Shown here in pieces: positions 57,561 to 64,000 of a stretch of 64,000 nucleotides of DNA. Below the pieces are notes generated by a model. The model worked only from the letters and a program-made list of their open reading frames with translations. It had not been told where the DNA came from and made no database searches. Source of the stretch: Panorpa germanica (Eukaryota > Arthropoda > Insecta > Mecoptera > Panorpidae). A program made the position numbers and the translations under genes. The stretch spans positions 2,108,001 through 2,172,000 of the forward strand of contig OY783223.1 in NCBI GenBank assembly GCA_963678705.1. Direction: 5' to 3'. The stretch's first letter is position 1. Each line of letters opens with the position of its first letter.

Positions 57561-60025
57561 AAAACGGTCAGTACAATGTCGTGTGAACCCAGCCTGTGTA
57601 AGGAACATTGTACCATTGGAATGCAGTCTTATTACAGGAACACATTCAACACACTTAGGATTTATTTATACTTATAATTTTTTTTATTATAAAACCTACA
57701 ACAAAAAGTTTTGAATAAAAGTTGTAGATAATTTCTTTGCCTACAAGTAATTTCTAATAAAATTTTTTGTGGAAGTTATGGTTTTCAAAATAAATGAAAT
57801 AAACTAATTACACTTTTGTTTTCAACATGGCGGTCGAATAATAGCACCTTCTACCTGATAATTTAAATGTAAACAAAGGTTTGACTGTTCTACACGATTT
57901 TACTCTTTTTTAATGATGGATTACTCTACACTGACTGCGATGTATTTAAAAAGCAAGTAAATAATATTTAAAAAGTGATTGATTAAAATCAATCTATAGA
58001 GAGTAAATAATGAGTGCACTCGTTTTGATTAAATTCTACGGTGCAGTCTAGTGCTTGCCAGTCTGACCGTAGTTCAATCACGAGCCCGACGAACTCCTAG
58101 TGGCAGTAAATAGTCGACCTGTCATTCAGAGACAAAAACGGAAGCAACAAAAAATAGAGTAATGGAGTGTCCATTTACGAATGAATAAAATGTATTGAAG
58201 TTGTAGTACTAGCTGCTAATCAGAGAGAATAATTTAAATTACACTGTATACGTAAAAAAATATGACGGAAAACTTTGCATTAGCATTTTTTATCAAGAGA
58301 GGAAGGTTCTACTTCGAACGACCTACGTAAAACCGGTTTCTTTCGGTAGTCTAACATAATACATTAGCAGATACTTTGCTCGGCCTGTCATTGCATTAAC
58401 ACAAATACTTCAGACAGTACAGACTATATGTCATATACAATAATAACAAAACGTTTACAGGAAAATATTTGCAAACTGGAATGTATTTACTATTGAACAA
58501 CACAGAAAGAAACAATCTGACTTATATAAAAGTGTTTGGGTTATGCTTTTTACATCTTGTCGAATGATACAATATGTAAAACAATAACAAGTCATGCATT
58601 CTACAGAAAAAACATTAATTCTTACCTTGTACAATGTAGAAGGTAGTCCAAATATTTCACTTCACTAGGTCAGGTTAGGTTATATTTCAGTTTTGAATTT
58701 GACATATTCATTTTTCTTGTCAACAAAAACTTTTATAACTTGGCATACTCAATGTTTCTATTAGAAAATGTTTTAAAGAATTGATTTTTAAGCAAGTAAT
58801 TATTATTTAAACATTTAACTTATACGTCAAACTTTCTGAAGAAAATAATTTGGAAGTAAGAGCCCTACGTGTTAATAATGAGTTGACGAAAATATAACCT
58901 AACCTGTAATATCACAACACTATATTTATTATAAAAGGCACACAGTTTTACGATAATTTAATACTTTAATAACATTATTCTGGTAATTAATATAAATAAG
59001 AAATGTTTAAAAACACATTGAAAATTAAAATGGCAGGCAAGATAGTCCGCCTGTCAATAAACTCCTGTAAACACTTGCAACAAATTTCACTTTGACACCC
59101 ACGTTAAACTAATTATTTAAACACGTATATAATTAATTATATTTAAATATGAAACACTTTATATATTATTTTAATTAATATTTAACAAAAGATTTGTATT
59201 TAATTGTGGTACAGTCGTCACAAGCACTTTCAAGACCGCGGTTCCCGTGTTGAACTATGGGTACTTTCTGAAGTTTCTTCTTCTTCTTTCTTTTTAGTAA
59301 ACTAATTTGCTACTATCGCCATCTATCCAGCAAATATATAATTAATAAATTAATGGAATCGCTATTATTATTTATTTCTGGTAATACTAGTGTTTAATTA
59401 ATTAAGAGATTTATACAATACGGCTCTGGATGTGGATGCGTAATTATTTTAAGCTAGCAATATATAGTTAGTTAAAATTAAGGGCATATTATAATACATA
59501 TACATGGAGTGACAATCCCGTCCTAAATCTCAATTGAAAATGATGTAATGGTTTAGATCTGGGGTGAGGAACCTTCTGTTTCTGTTGTTACTTTACAAAT
59601 GATTACCTCGGTTGTCGTTAAAATAAAATGTGAATACATAATTTGTAGTTTCCCATCCCTGGTTTAATAGAATACGAAACAATACAATTAATAGTTTGAA
59701 TGGTATTGTTATAGCAGAAACAATCAACAATAGATAGTTAAAGTTATATTTATATTGTACGAAATGAAGCTTTATCAGAAGTACTTATATGGAGTATTAT
59801 TAGCGAAGGACATGCCAGCGACCTTGTGTGTCATAATATGTTGACGCCATTACTGCTATTGGCCATCCAGCTGTATAGTTTCACATAATGGATTGCTTTA
59901 TTGGATATATATGGTACATACAATCTTTGTGAAACGATATAACGTTTATTTGTTTTAATTATTGTAAGCAGTGCTGGTTTTGATAGATTTCTCTTTCCAA
60001 CATCATACATTTAAATGGTGATATA
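57561..60025. other. Long unassigned AT-rich stretch
   Basis: Nearly 2.5 kb without a recognised repeat family or ORF. 'ggtcaggttaggttatattt' at 58670 has two TTAGG-like units only, not a telomere array. Confidence 0.4.
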
Positions 60026-60580
60026 CGAGGCATGTTTTTTAAGTAAGTACCGTTTTGCGTTTCCGCCTTTGCAGCGCTACGGTCGGCGTTCCGCGCTGGT
60101 TTCCTACATCTCTTGTCTACGCACTGACGCCATTACAGTCTGATTCTTCATTGTATACGTTGTTTACTGAGTGTTTAAGATGCCTCCGACAATCGTGAGT
60201 CCCGCCGATTGTGAAGTACGGGCTGTTATACGATTTCTTAGTGCTAAAGACGTAAAACCGATCGATATTCATCGTGAGATCTGTGAAGTTTACGGACAAA
60301 ACATTATGAGTGAGAGCATTTAAAGATGGCCGCACAAATGTGCATGACGAAGAACGGAGTGGGCGTCCTCGTACAGTGGTTAACAAGTCAGGCGGCAGAA
60401 TTTTATGAGGAGGGTATTCAAAAACTGGTGCCACGTTATGACAAGTGCCTCAATATTCACGGAAATTATGTAGAAAAGTAGATTAAGGTACAGGCTTTCA
60501 TGTAAAAATAAAATTATTGCGATATCTTTGCACGTCTTTTTTTAATTCCAAAACGGTACTTACTTAAAAAACACGCCTCG
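60026..60580 (+). mobile_element. Mariner deletion derivative, 555 bp, TA-flanked
   Basis: Terminal inverted repeats of 32 bp (CGAGGCATGTTTTTTAAGTA on the left; the right end has G for A at position 7, otherwise identical) sit exactly between TA dinucleotides (60024-60025 and 60581-60582). Inside are the start and the very end of a mariner transposase with the catalytic core deleted. Non-autonomous. Confidence 0.9.
60180..60481 (+). pseudogene. Mariner transposase, N- and C-terminal remnants
   Basis: From the ATG at 60180 a 47-codon frame (FLSAKDVKPIDIHREICEVY) carries the first helix-turn-helix of mariner transposases. It is followed in other frames by FKDGRTNVHDEERSGRPRTV (the linker region) and, at the end, LVPRYDKCLNIHGNYVEK plus the stop at 60479-60481. 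The D,D34D catalytic part is missing, and at least two frameshift points separate the pieces. Confidence 0.85.
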
Positions 60581-60582
60581 TA

Positions 60583-61671
60583 TTTGTTGTCTCTTTTACA
60601 TTTGGAAATATATATTTTAGAATATCATAGAAAAAGAAACAAGATATATCTGTCTGTGTTACACTTTAATGGTTTATTTAGATCTTGCCATTTGACATTT
60701 CTGGACGAGTCAAATAAAATTGAATTGTTTCATGATGTTCTTTATATTTAATAAAATAAAAAGAACGTTAAAAAATGCGTGTATATATATATATAGTAAG
60801 GCCCCGGATGTAAAACAATAGACATTTTGTTTTTAAAAGCCTCTCTATTGGATTATATATTTAACCAATAAATACAGGACTTTGCCCAAGGACATAAAAG
60901 GACAAAACCCTAACCACTTTGTTAAAAAAATAAACAGCAAAAAAAGAAAAAAATTGGCTGTGATCCAGCAGATTAATAGGAGGGTCGAAGGGCATCGCAG
61001 TCCGCTATCACTCCTCCTGTCCCCGTACCCCACAATCGATAAATACCTCGCGGCGATCACTCCCAACGATGTCAATTTTTTACTTTTTTAGTTCTTTTAA
61101 TCAAAATAATTCTCCTATATAAATAAAATGATCTTTATATCGGTAATACAGGAAGCTAACTAACCATCACGTAAATGGATAAACACGTGATTTGCTTACA
61201 AAATGGCGGAAATTTTTAAAATGGTGCTTGTGCATTTCAACAATAATAATACCGATACACATTGTACTTGATGCTAAATTGGCACATTTATGTAGAAGCA
61301 CATGTGCCCACCCGAAATAAACACAGAGGGGATTCGAAATGGGCTGGGGAGAGGGGCATTTATATGTAAAGTGCTGCATAAACATTTATAACGTAATGCA
61401 AAATGTTGGGAAATGATGAAAATGTGGAAAACAAGTGCCATAGCGTGTTTATTAGATCGATTATGACACAAATTTATTATAAACAGTAGATATAAGTAGA
61501 ATATTATCCTGCTTTGATGGGGACAACTAATAGCTTCATTTTTGTAGGTTATGTATCAAGGTATTATATACTATTTGGTTGGCAAGAAAGAAATTTCGGA
61601 TTGTACAGTGACTAAAACCAACTCTTTTTAATAAAAGGAATGAACTTGGGCTTAATGAAAGGTGATGTTAA
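60583..61671. other. Unassigned; Lys-rich short ORF inside
   Basis: A (ta)n run at 60782-60795. A 69-codon + ORF at 60882-61091 is Lys-rich then GC-richer (60970-61060) with no known domain. 61274-61471 ORFs are unremarkable. Confidence 0.3.
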
Positions 61672-61957
61672 AACTTATAATTCTTTGATTTGACTTGATT
61701 ATTTCGACTACCAACAGCTACAAAACATTACCACAGCACTGACCTACTCAACATAACTGACGTTAAAATGCATTTCAGGTCATACAAATATAGCCGACCA
61801 TTTCTAGCGCTAAAACTACAATTCAAACTTTTAATTGCTATAACTCCGTCAATATTTAGATATGTAATAAAATAGACACGCCAATACACATTTATTAACA
61901 TCAATTTCAATCGACAATTGAAAAATCGACTACTAAAAAATGAGGACACAAGGTCAT
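61672..61957 (-). mobile_element. MITE family A, copy 11, partial (5' half)
   Basis: From the middle of the consensus ('attctttgatttgacttgat') to the 5' TIR, decayed to 'tgaggacacaaggtcatt'. The 3' half is missing. Confidence 0.75.
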
Positions 61958-62437
61958 TGATAAAACACCCAAATAGTGAGTTCTCCTTCAAATGGCAGCC
62001 ATTTTAATTCTTCTTGTTGTAGTAGTACAAATTAGAACATTTCGAAACAAACGCAGCGCTATTTATTTGTTTGTAGTAATCGTTACAAATTAGTTATAAC
62101 ATAACAATAAGTTCATAAATCAAAACCTTTTGAACTCTTAATAAATCTATGAGTTTATTAATTAAAATAATAGAATCAGTCACTAAATCATTGCTGACTT
62201 AAGTGGCACTAGGTCCTAGTCTCATCTCAGAGCGCGTAAGAGTCTGCGTCTCCGTTTATGGCTATAAATCATGCTTCATCAAGACAGTTTTTTTTATGTT
62301 TGACATTTTTACTGCGCCCCTGACCTTAGATTCTAAATTTAATTTGTATTATCAGACTTTGTATGTGACAGTTCGATAAAAGCAGTGGAGTAGTATAAGA
62401 TAAACTGATGATATATAAACATAACCTAAAAAATGAA
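61958..62437. other. Unassigned spacer
   Basis: No feature; 62200-62270 somewhat GC-richer. Confidence 0.35.
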
Positions 62438-62875
62438 TGGGAATTTACTGTCCTATGTCTTAATTTCTATAAAACTGCATTATATATTAATAAAGTTGGT
62501 TTCTAGAACCGTAAATGTCCAATTATTTGTAATAACTCCTTATATGTTAAGAGATATTAACAATTAAAAAAAGTAATTTTGTCTCTTTAATTATTAAAGG
62601 GATTCAACGTTATAGAACATTTCAAGACATGTGACATCACGTTCGCTAAGTTGCTAGCTCTTTTATACAACAGAGCGTAAAGTAGCATAGAAAAAATAAC
62701 TGATCTACCATTAACAGTACAGACATGTCACGTCATAAATATGGCCGATATCTGTACCGGTAAAACTATAATTCGAATTTTTAATTGCTATATCTCCGTC
62801 AACATTTAGATATTTAATAAAATACAAATGCTAATACACATTTATTAACATCAATTTCAATCAACAATTGATAAA
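62438..62875 (-). mobile_element. MITE family A, copy 12, diverged variant
   Basis: Starts 'tgggaatttactgtcctatg' and shares both halves of the consensus with many substitutions and a deleted middle. It reads 'atggccgatatctgtaccgg' where others read 'ggccgaccatttctagcgc'-type sequence. It probably represents an older subfamily; its second TIR is lost. Confidence 0.65.
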
Positions 62876-62904
62876 TACTTAATTCAATCCTTAAAAGAGT
62901 GTTC

Positions 62905-62929
62905 TTTTTTTAATTTATTATTATATTAA
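62905..62929 (-). mobile_element. LINE K tail, left piece split by MITE A
   Basis: 'ttaatttattattatattaa' is the A/T tail of LINE K seen on the minus strand; the rest of K resumes at 63568. Confidence 0.5.
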
Positions 62930-63567
62930 TGGGCTTGTGTCCTATGTCTTAATTTCTATAAAAGTGTACCATATATTGATAAAGTGGGTTACTAGAACCT
63001 CTAGAAATGTTCAATTATTTTTTAATAACTCCTTATATGTTAAGAGATATTAACAATTAAAAAAGTCATTTTGTCTCATTAATTATTAAAGAGATTCAAC
63101 GTTGTACACATTCCAAGTGCATGTGACATCACAATCCTTGTGTAAGGTTACCAACCTTACAGCTCATAAATCTCTGCTATATGTATTTATATATCAAAAT
63201 ATCAAATATTATTTACAGCTATTTCAAGGAACAATCAAATTTAAATATTATACCTGCCTTAGCAGGGTTAAATAAAATAAAAACTCATTATCCTTTGACT
63301 TAACTTGATTATTTGAATACCAACAGCTACAAAACATTACCACAGCATTGACCTACTCAACAAATAACTGACGTTAAAATGCATTTCATGTCATACAAAT
63401 ATGGGCGACCATTTCTAGCGCTAAAACTACAATTCAAACTTTTAATTGCTATATCTACGTCAACATTTAGATATTTAATAAAATAGACACGCCAATACAC
63501 ATTTATTAACATCAATTTCAATCAACAATTGAAAAATCGACCACTAAGAAATGAGGACACAAGCCCA
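62930..63567 (-). mobile_element. MITE family A, copy 13, full length, inserted in LINE K
   Basis: 638 bp with perfect termini TGGGCTTGTGTCCT and AGGACACAAGCCCA. Its flanks join to '..ttatattaa' plus 'ttgttcgcctttcgg..', which equals an uninterrupted LINE K tail (compare 4920-4945 and 26990-27012). Confidence 0.9.
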
Positions 63568-63835
63568 TTGTTCGCCTTTCGGCTTTACAATCTACATTCT
63601 TAATACATTTCATAGAACTTCAACTTAAAATTAAACTTAAACTATTCTAGACCTTTCTATTTCCAAAAGTACTTTCTGCTTCTTCTTCTCTTGACCCTCT
63701 CTCTTCATTTTCACCATATTCTCACTGCTTATTTGTGTTCTCTCGACTAACCCTCAATTATATTTTCACTATATTTCTTCCCTTCTGTCATCATTTTCAC
63801 ATCTCCCGCCTTTTACGTCTATCACTCTGTTTTTT
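63568..63835 (-). mobile_element. LINE K 3' end, right piece
   Basis: 'gcctttcggctttacaatct' followed by the pyrimidine-rich run ('cttctcttgaccctctctct'). Same as 27000-27190. The final 165 bp of the window (63836-64000) show no feature. Confidence 0.6.
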
Positions 63836-64000
63836 TTGAGTTGAGTTGATACTATGAAAAATATTCCCTGCACAGAGTGTTCTTAAGAACGCTTATAAAT
63901 ATGTTAATTCACAATTAGAACATTAAAATTTGAAGTTACAAAACTTTTGTGACGTCTTGCTTCATTTCTAATGTACTCCACTGGACTCGCGTCTGGAAGA

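Larger units (their letters stand above)
6253..64000 (+). other. Probable peroxidasin intron 1, open at window end
   Basis: The donor GTAAGT at 6253-6258 is consensus. The next exon should complete the Leu codon and continue with an LRR of the type DLRFN. Reading the + strand by eye I found no such exon to the window end, so the intron would exceed 57 kb. It is filled mainly with the transposable elements listed below. I could have missed a 72-bp LRR exon, so this is an inference. Confidence 0.45.

Noticed and set aside
58660..58690. Possible TTAGG telomeric repeat
   Set aside because: Only about two units; not an array.

Overview
The window is AT-rich, intron-containing animal nuclear DNA, most likely from an insect. 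There are no prokaryotic operons and few long reading frames. About half of the sequence falls into families of dispersed, mostly dead transposable elements. The order is not resolvable from this sequence. The arthropod assignment rests on the peroxidasin-type exon, R1/Jockey-like LINE remnants, a mariner element and PIF/Harbinger fragments.

Host genes are sparse. One clear host coding exon lies at 6080-6252 (+). It holds a start codon, a signal peptide and the cysteine-rich N-terminal LRR cap of peroxidasin, and it ends at a consensus GTAAGT donor in phase 2. A CRE-like TGACGTCA lies about 230 bp upstream. I found no second exon on the + strand, so positions 6253-64000 are best read as one very long first intron of that gene (inference). 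One other unspliced ORF looks gene-like: 1135-1749 (-), a 204-residue cysteine-rich secreted or membrane protein that I do not recognise.

The rest is a mobile-element landscape. The commonest is an unclassified MITE (family A, 13 copies of any length plus two fragments) with TIR TGGGCTTGTGTCCT. Comparing filled with related empty sites suggests an AATT target. Other DNA elements are: a 1.07-kb hAT remnant with an 8-bp TSD (33574-34645); a 555-bp mariner deletion derivative (60026-60580); a 488-bp MULE-like MITE with 57-bp TIRs and a 9-bp TSD (29533-30020); a 1.08-kb foldback element with 9-bp flanking repeats (38045-39121); four PIF/Harbinger derivatives that each keep the same 63-codon ORF; and a second foldback near 33 kb. 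Retroelement remnants include R1-like LINE tails (family K), LINE RNase-H-region fragments, two Jockey-like 3' ends, and a third LINE tail (family F) beside a repeat (family G).

Layout: 0-5.5 kb, MITEs, the orphan ORF and LINE tails. 5.7-6.25 kb, peroxidasin promoter and exon 1. 10.4-14 kb, a nested G/P insertion and a 192-bp tandem hairpin array. 17-27 kb, MITE A copies and LINE fragments, including a LINE inserted in a LINE. 29-35.6 kb, a dense DNA-transposon cluster. 36-40.8 kb, MITE A, foldback and repeat P. 42.7-48.7 kb, Harbinger, G and Jockey. 50-54.4 kb, MITE A and repeat E. 55-64 kb, repeats Q and S, mariner and MITE A. Nothing here is a coordinated gene system. The interest lies in element structure, nesting and target choice.
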